Origin: Brachyspira hyodysenteriae ATCC 27164
GTDB lineage: Bacteria > Spirochaetota > Brachyspiria > Brachyspirales > Brachyspiraceae
Length of the DNA stretch: 64,000 nt
Direction of reading: 5' to 3'
Assembly (NCBI RefSeq): GCF_001676785.2
Contig: NZ_CP015910.2
Coordinates: forward strand, 1,612,001-1,676,000
Positions 44,770-55,133 of the stretch are shown here, piece by piece (within the stretch, counting starts at the first letter, position 1; each line of letters opens with the position of its first letter). Made by a program: the position numbers and the translations under genes. Below the pieces are notes generated by a model. It did not search any database and had not been told where the DNA came from. It saw nothing but the letters and a program-made list of their open reading frames with translations.

Positions 44770-47310
44770 TTAATAATCAAAAAAATTATTCATATCATTG
44801 AAAATTTCTCTCATACTTCCTCTTAAAATTTTGGCATTAGGAAGAGATTGAATGAATTGAGAGCCATAAGTTTTTGTATAAAGCCTCTTATCAAGAACAA
44901 ATACAACACCTCTGTCATCTTTGCTTCTTATAAGGCGTCCGAATCCCTGTTTAAACTTTATAACAGCGAAAGGCAGAGCATAATCTAAAAATGCATTTCC
45001 TCCATTTTCTTCTATATATCTGTATCTTCCCTCACTTATAGGATCGGTTGGTACAGCAAAAGGCAGCTTTGGTATTATAACAACTTCCAAATTCTTTCCT
45101 GCAACATCAACTCCTTCCCAAAATGAATCAACTCCGTAAAGTACATTGTTTGAAGAAGCTTTGAACATATCAAGAAGAGTATGTCTATGTATTGAAGCTG
45201 TTTGTGCTAAAGCATTTATATTTTTACTTTTTAATTTTTCAGATGTATTTTCATATACATTCATAAGAGATGAAAAAGAAGTAAATAGTATAAAAGCTCT
45301 TCCTCCTGTTACATCGCATACTTTAAGTAATACTTTTGAGGTAAAATCATTAAATGTATCAGAAGCAACATCAGGCATATCTGTTGCAATATAAAGTCTT
45401 GCATTATCCTCATAATTGAATGGAGATTCTAAATATATTTCTATCTTTTTATTTTTTTCTATAAAATCAAAACCTAATCTATTAGAAAAGAAATTAAAAC
45501 TCTTTGAAACTGTTAAAGTAGCAGAGTACATTGCCACAGTATCAAATCTTGAATATAAGAAGTCATTTAAATTTTTTGCTACAGTTACAGGAGTTAAATG
45601 CCAATTAAGAATAAGATTTCCTTTTTTGGTTAGTCTTGTTTCTACCCATCTTATATATTCATCTTTTTTATAATCTATAGCAGCATTTAATGATACTAAT
45701 TGTCTTTTAAGTCTTTCTAAATAAGCATTAGACATCTGGGCTATTTCTTCATAATCAAAATCTTTTTCAATAGCTATATCAAAAAACTTCTTATATAGTT
45801 TATCACATATATTAACAAGAGAAGTCATAGAAAGCACCATTTCTCTTAATGGTTTTAATCCTTCATTCTGCCAATGAGAAGTCATTACGAGTTCAGGGCT
45901 TATTCTGAATTTATAACCTAATCCTTCTTTAGTCTGAATATTTTTATGACAATATGTTATGAATTCTTTTGATTTATCTTCAACAACATTTCTTACTCTT
46001 GATGTTAAATCATGTGCTTTATTTATTAAATCAAGTATCTCATCGTATTCATACTTTTCAATTAATGCTCTTTTTTCATTAAGCATATTATTAATACTTT
46101 CTATCACTCCAAGTCTTTTATTTTTCTTAATTCTTGAAAGATAGAAAAGTGCTTTTAATATTCCGTTTTTACTTCCCTCATCTCCGAAATAGCTTGATGC
46201 GGAGTTCTCAAAATTATGTGCCTCATCAATTAGAACTTTTGTGTATCTTGGTAGGAGGCTGTATCTTCCTGCTGTTTCTGCATAAAGGGATAAATCAGCA
46301 CAAAGTATATGATGATTAACTATCAATAACTGTGCTGCATTTAACTGCTTACGCATTTTATAAAAATAACAGTCTTCCAAATATTCGCATTTTCTATGAG
46401 TGCATGTATCAGTATCGCAGCAAACCATTTCCCATAATTCGCCTTTAGGTTTATATCCTAAATCTGTTATAGAACCGTCTTTTGTTATATTAAGCCAATG
46501 ATCTATATCCTCAAAGAAATTTATCTGCTCTTCAAAATCAAATTTATCATGATCATTTAAACCGTCTTTAACTTTTTTTATGCATACATAATTATTTCGC
46601 CCCTTAACCAAAGCATATTTTACACTTGGAGCAATTCCTCCTATAATAGAAGGTATATCCTTTGAAATAATTTGTTCCTGAAGATTTATTGTATTAGTAG
46701 AAATGACTATTCTAGTTTTATTTTCTTTTAACCATAATAAAGCTGGTATTAAATAAGCAAAAGATTTTCCAATTCCTGTTCCTGCTTCAGATATTAAATG
46801 TTTATTATTATTGAATGCTTCTATAGTAGCTTCAACAAGTTCTGTCTGTTCCTGTCTGTATTCGTACTTTTTTAATAATTGGCTTAAAGTACCATTTTCA
46901 GTAAACATATATAAAGCTTCAGGAGCATCTATAGTTTTTACATTTTCAGATTTTATAGGCTTTACAACCTCATAATAATCTTCAACATCATTATTAACTA
47001 TATAAAAACCTACTCCTGCATTATTACCGAGTTCGCTTGCTATTGCTAAATCTGCTCTTGAAGGGGTAAGCTGTCCGGAAGGGTGATTATGAATAACAGC
47101 ATCAAATTCCAATGACAATGATATTATAGCAGGTACAGAATCTTTATTTCCTCTAGCCATTACCTCTATATAGTCTAATATACCATAGGCATTAAAATTT
47201 ATTCCAAAATATACTTCATTTCCATAAGCATCTACTATTGCTTTTCTCATATAATTAATTGCATCTATGGAAAATACATTATCTATTTCTTTGCCATAAT
47301 TATTACTCAT
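44770..47310 (-). CDS. DinG-like helicase with N-terminal JAMM/RadC-type domain
   Basis: This 846-residue protein has an N-terminal domain (1-130) with a complete JAMM motif: E49, H74-x-H76 in IHNHPSGQLTPSRAD and D87, as in RadC/Mov34 metalloproteases. Residues about 150-846 form a DinG/XPD-type superfamily 2 helicase: HLISEAGTGIGKSFAYLIPALLW (Walker A), a four-cysteine Fe-S cluster (CCDTDTCTHRKCEYLEDC), VNHHILCADL, VLIDEAHNFENS (DEAH) and the C-terminal FWEGVDVAGKNLEVVIIPKLPF and FGRLIRSKDDRGVV. DinG unwinds R-loops and D-loops; the JAMM domain is an unusual addition. It is followed by a GNAT gene. Confidence 0.88.
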   Translation of the reverse strand: MSNNYGKEIDNVFSIDAINYMRKAIVDAYGNEVYFGINFNAYGILDYIEVMARGNKDSVPAIISLSLEFDAVIHNHPSGQLTPSRADLAIASELGNNAGVGFYIVNNDVEDYYEVVKPIKSENVKTIDAPEALYMFTENGTLSQLLKKYEYRQEQTELVEATIEAFNNNKHLISEAGTGIGKSFAYLIPALLWLKENKTRIVISTNTINLQEQIISKDIPSIIGGIAPSVKYALVKGRNNYVCIKKVKDGLNDHDKFDFEEQINFFEDIDHWLNITKDGSITDLGYKPKGELWEMVCCDTDTCTHRKCEYLEDCYFYKMRKQLNAAQLLIVNHHILCADLSLYAETAGRYSLLPRYTKVLIDEAHNFENSASSYFGDEGSKNGILKALFYLSRIKKNKRLGVIESINNMLNEKRALIEKYEYDEILDLINKAHDLTSRVRNVVEDKSKEFITYCHKNIQTKEGLGYKFRISPELVMTSHWQNEGLKPLREMVLSMTSLVNICDKLYKKFFDIAIEKDFDYEEIAQMSNAYLERLKRQLVSLNAAIDYKKDEYIRWVETRLTKKGNLILNWHLTPVTVAKNLNDFLYSRFDTVAMYSATLTVSKSFNFFSNRLGFDFIEKNKKIEIYLESPFNYEDNARLYIATDMPDVASDTFNDFTSKVLLKVCDVTGGRAFILFTSFSSLMNVYENTSEKLKSKNINALAQTASIHRHTLLDMFKASSNNVLYGVDSFWEGVDVAGKNLEVVIIPKLPFAVPTDPISEGRYRYIEENGGNAFLDYALPFAVIKFKQGFGRLIRSKDDRGVVFVLDKRLYTKTYGSQFIQSLPNAKILRGSMREIFNDMNNFFDY

Positions 47311-47439
47311 ATTAGTATAATAATATAGTATATATTGAAATCTTTGTCAATTATTAAAAATTACAATTATAAAAAAATCAATATTTTATAAAAAAGTTAG
47401 AATATTATAACTTTTTTATAAAAATACTGTAATTTTGAT

Positions 47440-47468
47440 TTGTAATATTTAGTTATTCATTGTATAAT
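47440..47468 (+). promoter_or_regulatory. Sigma-70-type promoter of gyrB
   Basis: TTGTAA (47440-47445), 17 nt, TATAAT (47463-47468), followed by AGAGGA and the gyrB ATG. Confidence 0.5.
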
Positions 47469-47492
47469 ATATACATTAAAATTTGAAAATAA

Positions 47493-49424
<1,932 letters not shown>

Positions 49425-49511
49425 TTATATCTTTTAATTCCATATTTGTATTTTTCTTAAGCAGCTTTATTTCAAATGTGAGTCAATTACATATAAAAAA
49501 GGAGACAAATT

Positions 49512-50483
49512 ATGGATAATAAATACGATTTAATTATTGTAGGAGGCGGACCTGGAGGAATTGCTGCTTCAGTTGAGGCTTCCATATTAGAAATTAAAAA
49601 AGTTCTTTTATTAGAAAAAGGTGATAATCACTCCACTACTATAAGAAAATTTTATAAAGATGATAAAAGAGTTGATAAAGATTATAAAGGCGAGGCTTTA
49701 GATCTAAAAGGAAACATAAAATTTGAAACTGCAACTAAAGGCGATGTATTAGATCTATTCAGTGAATGCTTATTTGGAAACTATATAGAAGCTATGTTTA
49801 ATACTGAAGTTGAATCTATTAAAAAAAATGGTGAATATTTAGAAGTGAATACTTCCGATAATAAACAATATTTAGCTAAATATGTTGTAGCTTCTATCGG
49901 TAAAATGGGAAGACCTAATAAACCTGATTATGCTATACCGGCTAGTTTAAATAATGTAGTAAATTTCAATATTTATAAATGTAAGGAAAATGAAAAGGTA
50001 TTAGTAGTAGGAGGCGGTAATTCAGCAGTTGAGTATGCCTACTTGTTAGGAAAAGATAATAATGTTACAATAAACTATAGAAAAGCTGAGTTTACAAGAC
50101 CAAATGAAAAAAATTTGGAAACTATTAAAGAAGATATATCAAGCGGAAAAGTAAAAGCAAAACTTGGAATTGATATAACTTCAATAGAAGATAAAGAAGG
50201 AAAAGTATTAGTACATTATACTGATGGTACAGAAGATACTTATGACAGAGTAATATATGCATTAGGAGGAGTTGCCCCTGTAGATTTCTTGAAAAGATGT
50301 AATATAGAATTAGATGCGAATGGAGTACCTATTGTTAATGAAAATCATGAAAGCTCTGTTCAAAATCTATTCATAGCAGGAGATATATTATATAAATCAG
50401 GAGGCTCCATTGCTAAAGCATTAAATGCCGGATTTGATATAGTCAAATATATACATGACTTAATAAAAAAGTCCGGTAATTAA
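49512..50483 (+). CDS. FAD/NAD(P)-dependent oxidoreductase (thioredoxin-reductase-like, no redox CxxC)
   Basis: This 323-residue protein has an FAD-binding loop LIIVGGGPGGIAAS at the start, a central NAD(P) loop VLVVGGGNSAVEYAYLLG near residue 165 and a C-terminal NLFIAGDILYKSGGSIAKALNAG. The size and order match thioredoxin-reductase-like enzymes, but no CxxC dithiol is present. It therefore cannot be TrxB; it resembles ferredoxin-NADP+ reductase-like or YpdA-like enzymes. AGGAGA precedes the ATG. It is followed 26 nt on by a PTS IIB gene. Confidence 0.82.
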   Translation: MDNKYDLIIVGGGPGGIAASVEASILEIKKVLLLEKGDNHSTTIRKFYKDDKRVDKDYKGEALDLKGNIKFETATKGDVLDLFSECLFGNYIEAMFNTEVESIKKNGEYLEVNTSDNKQYLAKYVVASIGKMGRPNKPDYAIPASLNNVVNFNIYKCKENEKVLVVGGGNSAVEYAYLLGKDNNVTINYRKAEFTRPNEKNLETIKEDISSGKVKAKLGIDITSIEDKEGKVLVHYTDGTEDTYDRVIYALGGVAPVDFLKRCNIELDANGVPIVNENHESSVQNLFIAGDILYKSGGSIAKALNAGFDIVKYIHDLIKKSGN

Positions 50484-50509
50484 TAATTAATATATTTAAG
50501 GAGTTAATT

Positions 50510-50812
50510 ATGTTAAAAGTATTAGTAGTTTGTGCTAATGGAACAGGTACTAGTTTAATGATGAAGGAAAAAGCTCAAATGGCTTTGATAAAATTGGGAG
50601 TAGAAAATTTATCAATTGACCATTGTGATATGAATCATTGTAAAACAGGAGATTATGATTTAATTTTCTGCCCTAATAACTTCCTTGATAGTTTCAAAGA
50701 GGCTGAACAAAAGGGTGCTAAATTAATCGGAATAAAAAATATATTATCTGAAGAAGAGTTCAAACAAAAACTTGAATCTTCAGGATATTTAGACGAGTTA
50801 AAACATAAATAA
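50510..50812 (+). CDS. Orphan PTS sugar-specific EIIB component
   Basis: This 100-residue protein starts MLKVLVVCANGTGTSLMM, the IIB phosphorylation loop with phosphocysteine C8 of the ascorbate/galactitol (UlaB/GatB) type. IIB takes phosphate from IIA and passes it to sugar during transport. No IIA or IIC lies in the window, so it either serves a remote permease or has a regulatory role. AAGGAG precedes the ATG. Confidence 0.85.
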   Translation: MLKVLVVCANGTGTSLMMKEKAQMALIKLGVENLSIDHCDMNHCKTGDYDLIFCPNNFLDSFKEAEQKGAKLIGIKNILSEEEFKQKLESSGYLDELKHK

Positions 50813-50818
50813 TTATTT

Positions 50819-50998
50819 ATTATTATTATTGCTAGTGATAAATATTTGACAGCTTCCTTCATAAATTACTGGCTGCTTGTTTATAAAAACTTAATAACAT
50901 AATTAATATATGATTTATATTAGCAATAATAAGCAACAATTTAATTGCTGCATAATTCAAAATATATAACAAATTTATTAATTGTATTATGCAGCAAT
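50819..50998. other. Structured intergenic region with nested inverted repeats
   Basis: Between converging genes a perfect 13-bp stem ATTGCTGCATAAT (50944-50956) with ATTATGCAGCAAT (50986-50998) has a 29-nt loop. A longer-range pair TTATTATTGCTA (50822-50833) with TAGCAATAATAA (50931-50942) encloses about 100 nt. It may be terminators for both genes or a small RNA; no promoter is evident. Confidence 0.45.
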
Positions 50999-51002
50999 AT
51001 AT

Positions 51003-51902
51003 TTATTTTTCTATATAATAGAATTCATTTGAAGGTATTCTATTTCCTATCAATTTTTTATCAAAATTATATAAGAAATTATAATAACTATTCAAAGCAA
51101 ATTTCATTTTTTCACCGCTGTAAAAAGTTAATCCCATTCTATTAATACCATAAACAGCAGCTTTAGCATTAATTATCATAGATGAATCTTTTATCAAAGT
51201 TTCTATTTCATTTTTATTATTTATTATATATTCAGTAGATTTTTGATATTCTTTAAGCACTTCCTGAACTAATGCTCTATTATGATTAATAAAAGTATTT
51301 TTTGCAATTAAAACAGCTACAGGATAATTCTCAACATATTTAGACATTTCAACAACTATATGTACATCTTTATTTTCAAGCATTGCTGAAGATACAAAAG
51401 GTTCTGGTAATATTGCAATATCTGCATTTTTTGATGCAACTGCTTTTGCTAAATCAGGATTACTCAAAGAATAATTGATGTTAACCTTAGGCAGATTTTC
51501 TTTTGATATTAAATACTGAAGCATTAAATCTGGGGCTGCCAATTTAGTACCGCAGTATACGGTTTTATTTTTTATATCATTTATAGTTTGTATTTTATTA
51601 TTTGCTGATACTATAAAAAGCTTAGTTTCAGATATCACAGCAATAACTTTATAATCTAATTGTCTGTTAAAAATTATAGCCGCCATATTAGCAGGAATTG
51701 CCGCTATATCAGCCTCCCCTTTCACTATTAATGAAAGCATATTATTAGGAGCATTTACAAAATGAATATTTACTCCTTTATAATCTTTCATCATTTTTAA
51801 TCCGCCTATTCCTGTAGGGCCGCTAAGAAGATACATTTCCTGAGAATAAAGACTGCCTATAAAAATAAAAATCATTATCAATACTAATTTTATGTTTTTC
51901 AT
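51003..51902 (-). CDS. Solute-binding protein of ABC transporter (NMT1/SsuA-like)
   Basis: This 299-residue exported protein has a signal peptide ending LYSQE. The periplasmic-binding fold resembles nitrate/sulfonate/thiamine-precursor binders: MLSLIVKGEADIAAIPANMAAIIFN, VYCGTKLAAPDLMLQYLI, AVASKNADIAILPEPFVSSAML and YPVAVLIAKNTFI. No permease or ATPase lies beside it. It starts 22 nt after nadD in the same operon. The ligand is unknown; a vitamin or pyrimidine precursor is possible by family. Confidence 0.8.
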   Translation of the reverse strand: MKNIKLVLIMIFIFIGSLYSQEMYLLSGPTGIGGLKMMKDYKGVNIHFVNAPNNMLSLIVKGEADIAAIPANMAAIIFNRQLDYKVIAVISETKLFIVSANNKIQTINDIKNKTVYCGTKLAAPDLMLQYLISKENLPKVNINYSLSNPDLAKAVASKNADIAILPEPFVSSAMLENKDVHIVVEMSKYVENYPVAVLIAKNTFINHNRALVQEVLKEYQKSTEYIINNKNEIETLIKDSSMIINAKAAVYGINRMGLTFYSGEKMKFALNSYYNFLYNFDKKLIGNRIPSNEFYYIEK

Positions 51903-51923
51903 TTTATTTTCCTATTTAATTTT

Positions 51924-52505
51924 TTATAAATATAAGTTTTTTGATAGTATATAATCATAAACTTTTTCTTTCACAAAATACCTGAATCCTTTTTTTTCTT
52001 TTATTCTATTTCTAATAAGGCTTGATGATATATCTATACGAGGAGCCATTATTACTTTAATATTATATTTATCAATATTTTCTTTATACAGATTATTATC
52101 ATCTTCCCTATTTACAACAGTTATATTAGATATTTCAGATATTTTTTCAGGTTCTCTCCATTTATCAAAATCTTTTACTAAGTCTGCTCCTATTATAAGT
52201 CCTATTTTTCCCTCAATATCATAATTTTTATATAGATAATTTAAGGTATTAATAGTATATGAAACTCCGTCATTATTAAGTTCATATTCATCTAATAAAA
52301 ATCTTTCATCATTTTCTATTGAAAGTTTAAGCATATTGAGTCTGTCCTCATTTGATGCTTCACCGCTTATATTTTTATGAGGAGGAATTTTTGCCGGTAT
52401 AAAAATTACTTTATCATAATCGCAATTAGTTATAACAGTATCAGCCAATATTAAATGTCCTAAATGAGGCGGATCGAAAGTACCTCCTAAAATAGCTATT
52501 CTCAT
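51924..52505 (-). CDS. nadD: Nicotinate-nucleotide adenylyltransferase
   Basis: This 193-residue protein has the nucleotidyltransferase motif GGTFDPPHLGHLILAD at the start, IFIPAKIPPHK, IGADLVKDFDKWREPEKI and the late IDISSSLIRNRIKEKKG (ISxTxxR-type). It makes deamido-NAD from nicotinate mononucleotide and ATP. AGG lies upstream of the ATG. It is first gene of an operon with the solute-binding protein. Confidence 0.94.
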   Translation of the reverse strand: MRIAILGGTFDPPHLGHLILADTVITNCDYDKVIFIPAKIPPHKNISGEASNEDRLNMLKLSIENDERFLLDEYELNNDGVSYTINTLNYLYKNYDIEGKIGLIIGADLVKDFDKWREPEKISEISNITVVNREDDNNLYKENIDKYNIKVIMAPRIDISSSLIRNRIKEKKGFRYFVKEKVYDYILSKNLYL

Positions 52506-52597
52506 AACTTATAAAACCTATATTTTATTTTTTAATATATTTTATATTTAGATTAATAATTTGCAATAAGAATTTATAATGCATTATAAAAATAAAG

Positions 52598-52622
52598 CCC
52601 GTTTAATTATTTAAACAGGCTT
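52598..52622 (-). terminator. Terminator after the UshA-like gene
   Basis: The hairpin AAGCCcGTTTAA / TTAAACaGGCTT with one internal mismatch and A/T runs on both sides, about 37 nt past the stop. Confidence 0.6.
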
Positions 52623-52658
52623 ATTTATTATTTTAATTAATACTATATTAATTTTTTA

Positions 52659-54509
52659 TTAATCATCAGGATATAGAAGTTTATAATCTTTTTGTTTTCC
52701 AGCCTGAACATAATCTTCTGGAACAACTTTCCAATTATTAAGTTTCTCTACTGTGATAGGACCATTTTGCTCTTCAAACCAATTTATTATATAATATCTC
52801 AAATCCTTATCAGTAGATTTCAATACCAAATCCATATTCTGTAATGTTTCTAAATCTATTCCAGCACCTTGAGTAAGATGTCCGCCGCCGCCGCTTCCTC
52901 TGTAAGAGTTAATTGCTACTTTATATTCTTTATCCAATTCAAAAGGACTTCCATCAGAAAGAGATTCTATTATCACTTTCTCTCCATTAGGCTTTGTTAC
53001 ATCAACAGTATAATTTAACCCAGCAACACTTTCATAATTATATGAAGGTGTTACAGTATCATAAGAATTGTATCTGTTATTAAATATTAATTCACCATTA
53101 GCATCTTTCTTAAAAGCTATTAGATGATCATTAATATTATTCATAGTATTAAACCATCTTCCATAAGAATATTCCATAGCATCTTTAATCTGCTTACCTG
53201 TTAATGTCATAACATAAAAGAAATTCTCATAAGGATATAAATTGAACATATCTTTTACTTTTATTATACCATTATTCAAAACAGCATCCTTACTTAAAGG
53301 AGCAGCAAAAGAAATATCAGCCTTTTCACCTAGTTCTCTTTCAGCTATTGTAAACTGTAATTTATGTATTAAACTTAGGAAATAACTATCTCCGAATATA
53401 GCCTCATCTGAAACTAATTTTGTATTTAAATTACCTATATCTCTGCTTACCCATTTTTCTATATTAACTCTTGCATCAGCAAACTTTTCTAAAAATTCTT
53501 TATCTGCTTCAAATTCAGAAACATCTAATAAATTTCCATTAAATTTTATATCCCAAGTTTTATTATCTTCATTATAACTCATAGAAACATCAATAGAAGC
53601 TATATATCTTGCAGAATTTACTCCTCCATATATAGGTACTATTTTTCCGCTAGGACTTTTTACTTCTTTAGTTTTTTGTTTTGAAGTTTCATCATAACCT
53701 AATCCGCTCCATCCCTGATGATCATGCCCTACAAGTATAATATCAAAACCATCAACTTGCTCTGCTACTAATTGACTAGCATTTTCATTTTTATATGTTT
53801 CTTTATCATCTGTATGATTAGCTCCGGCATGGAAAAGCCCTATAATCATATCAGGTTTTTCTTTATCCTTTATAACTTTAATCCACTTCTTGGCAGATTC
53901 CACCATATCTTCAGTAGCCAATCCTTCATATAAAACTTTAGGAAGCTGTCTATCTATTGCCGGCTCTGTAAGTCCAAGTACTGCTATCTTCACTCCATTC
54001 TTTTCAACAATACTATAAGGTTTAAAATAAGGTTCTTTAGTTTTTTCATCTATTAAATTAGCAGCCAATAAAGGAGCTTTTAATTCTTTTACAAGTTTAT
54101 CATAAACACTATGACCTGCCTCAACATCATGATTTCCAACACCTATAACATCATAATCCATATAATTTAAAACTTCTGACCATATATGAGGTTCATTAGT
54201 TGCAACAAAATTATAGTAATAAACTGTAGGCTGTCCCTGTAAAGAATCCCCATTTTCTAATAATAAAATAGTTTTACCCTCATTTTTTAATTGCTTTAAA
54301 TAAGAGGATACATGAGCCATAGAAGTATCTTCTTCTTCATCTGTAATAAAATTATATGGGAAAATCATTCCATGAATATCTGTTGTCTGAACTATTGTAA
54401 AATTAATCTCCCCTTCAGGATAAACTCTATTCTTATCATTGGAATTGCAAGATACATTTGATAATAACATTGACAAAAAAATACTCATTATTATGAAACC
54501 TCTTCTCAT
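52659..54509 (-). CDS. 5'-nucleotidase / 2',3'-cyclic phosphodiesterase lipoprotein (UshA family)
   Basis: This 616-residue protein has a lipoprotein signal ending NVSC (C21). The metallophosphatase domain has VQTTDIHGMIFPY (first metal ligands), LLLENGDSLQG, DVIGVGNHDVE, IIGLFHAGANH and IILVGHDHQGW. The C-terminal 5'-nucleotidase domain has the substrate-stacking region NSYRGSGGGGHLTQGAG. The length and two-domain order match bacterial UshA/CpdB enzymes that release phosphate and nucleosides from nucleotides outside the inner membrane. It is a single-gene unit. Confidence 0.92.
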   Translation of the reverse strand: MRRGFIIMSIFLSMLLSNVSCNSNDKNRVYPEGEINFTIVQTTDIHGMIFPYNFITDEEEDTSMAHVSSYLKQLKNEGKTILLLENGDSLQGQPTVYYYNFVATNEPHIWSEVLNYMDYDVIGVGNHDVEAGHSVYDKLVKELKAPLLAANLIDEKTKEPYFKPYSIVEKNGVKIAVLGLTEPAIDRQLPKVLYEGLATEDMVESAKKWIKVIKDKEKPDMIIGLFHAGANHTDDKETYKNENASQLVAEQVDGFDIILVGHDHQGWSGLGYDETSKQKTKEVKSPSGKIVPIYGGVNSARYIASIDVSMSYNEDNKTWDIKFNGNLLDVSEFEADKEFLEKFADARVNIEKWVSRDIGNLNTKLVSDEAIFGDSYFLSLIHKLQFTIAERELGEKADISFAAPLSKDAVLNNGIIKVKDMFNLYPYENFFYVMTLTGKQIKDAMEYSYGRWFNTMNNINDHLIAFKKDANGELIFNNRYNSYDTVTPSYNYESVAGLNYTVDVTKPNGEKVIIESLSDGSPFELDKEYKVAINSYRGSGGGGHLTQGAGIDLETLQNMDLVLKSTDKDLRYYIINWFEEQNGPITVEKLNNWKVVPEDYVQAGKQKDYKLLYPDD

Positions 54510-54582
54510 ATATTTCCTCCAAATTTACTTATATATTATTATAATATATATTAGATTAAAATAAATATGGAAATATGCAAAA

Positions 54583-54939
54583 TTACTCTATTTTCAAAAC
54601 TTTTTTAACTACATCTATATTAGCTATTATAAAAGTTATAGAGTTAAAAATATAATATAATGTAAAAGCAATAAATATTATAAAAACACTTCTTTTAATG
54701 GTTGTTCTTGTTTTACTGTCTTTATCTTCTGTCCAAAATAAATCTATGATATCTTTCTTTTTCTTTTTCTTTAAAGATTTATTTTTTTTATTGTCTTTAT
54801 TGTCTTCCTCCTGTTTTTTAGGAAGCAATCTAAAAATCAATGATATTATAATATATATAATACATGCCAATATAACGAAATTGAATATCAAATAAAAAGT
54901 CATTATCTGCTCAATGTCGTTTAAATTAAAATTTTCCAT
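54583..54939 (-). CDS. Small two-helix membrane protein, unknown function
   Basis: This protein of about 118 residues starts MENFNLNDIEQIM (54939); AGGAG is 11 nt upstream, whereas the TTG at 54948 is too close to it. One membrane segment lies at about residues 14-40 and a second near 85-110, separated by a strongly charged Lys/Asp/Asn segment with a run of lysines (KSLKKKKKKD). I do not recognise the family. It lies on the strand opposite pepF, with the divergent pepF promoter upstream. Confidence 0.65.
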   Translation of the reverse strand: MENFNLNDIEQIMTFYLIFNFVILACIIYIIISLIFRLLPKKQEEDNKDNKKNKSLKKKKKKDIIDLFWTEDKDSKTRTTIKRSVFIIFIAFTLYYIFNSITFIIANIDVVKKVLKIE

Positions 54940-55049
54940 TAAATACAATTCTCCTATATTATTAATATAACAATTATATATTTAAATTTTACAATTAATT
55001 ATTTATTTTTTACAATAAATAATAATAATAAAATATAATTATTATTTAT

Positions 55050-55077
55050 TTTGTAAAAAATTATATTATGTTATAAT
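55050..55077 (+). promoter_or_regulatory. Promoter of pepF
   Basis: TTTGTA (55050-55055), 16 nt, TATAAT (55072-55077), with AAGGAG before the pepF ATG. Confidence 0.4.
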
Positions 55078-55133
55078 TTACAAATACTAATAAAAAATGT
55101 TTTTATAAAAAAATATTAAGGAGTAAATATCAT

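Noticed and set aside
50510-50812. Two-component receiver or ArsR-like small protein
   Set aside because: The N-terminal VCANGTGTS loop with Cys8 is specific to PTS IIB.
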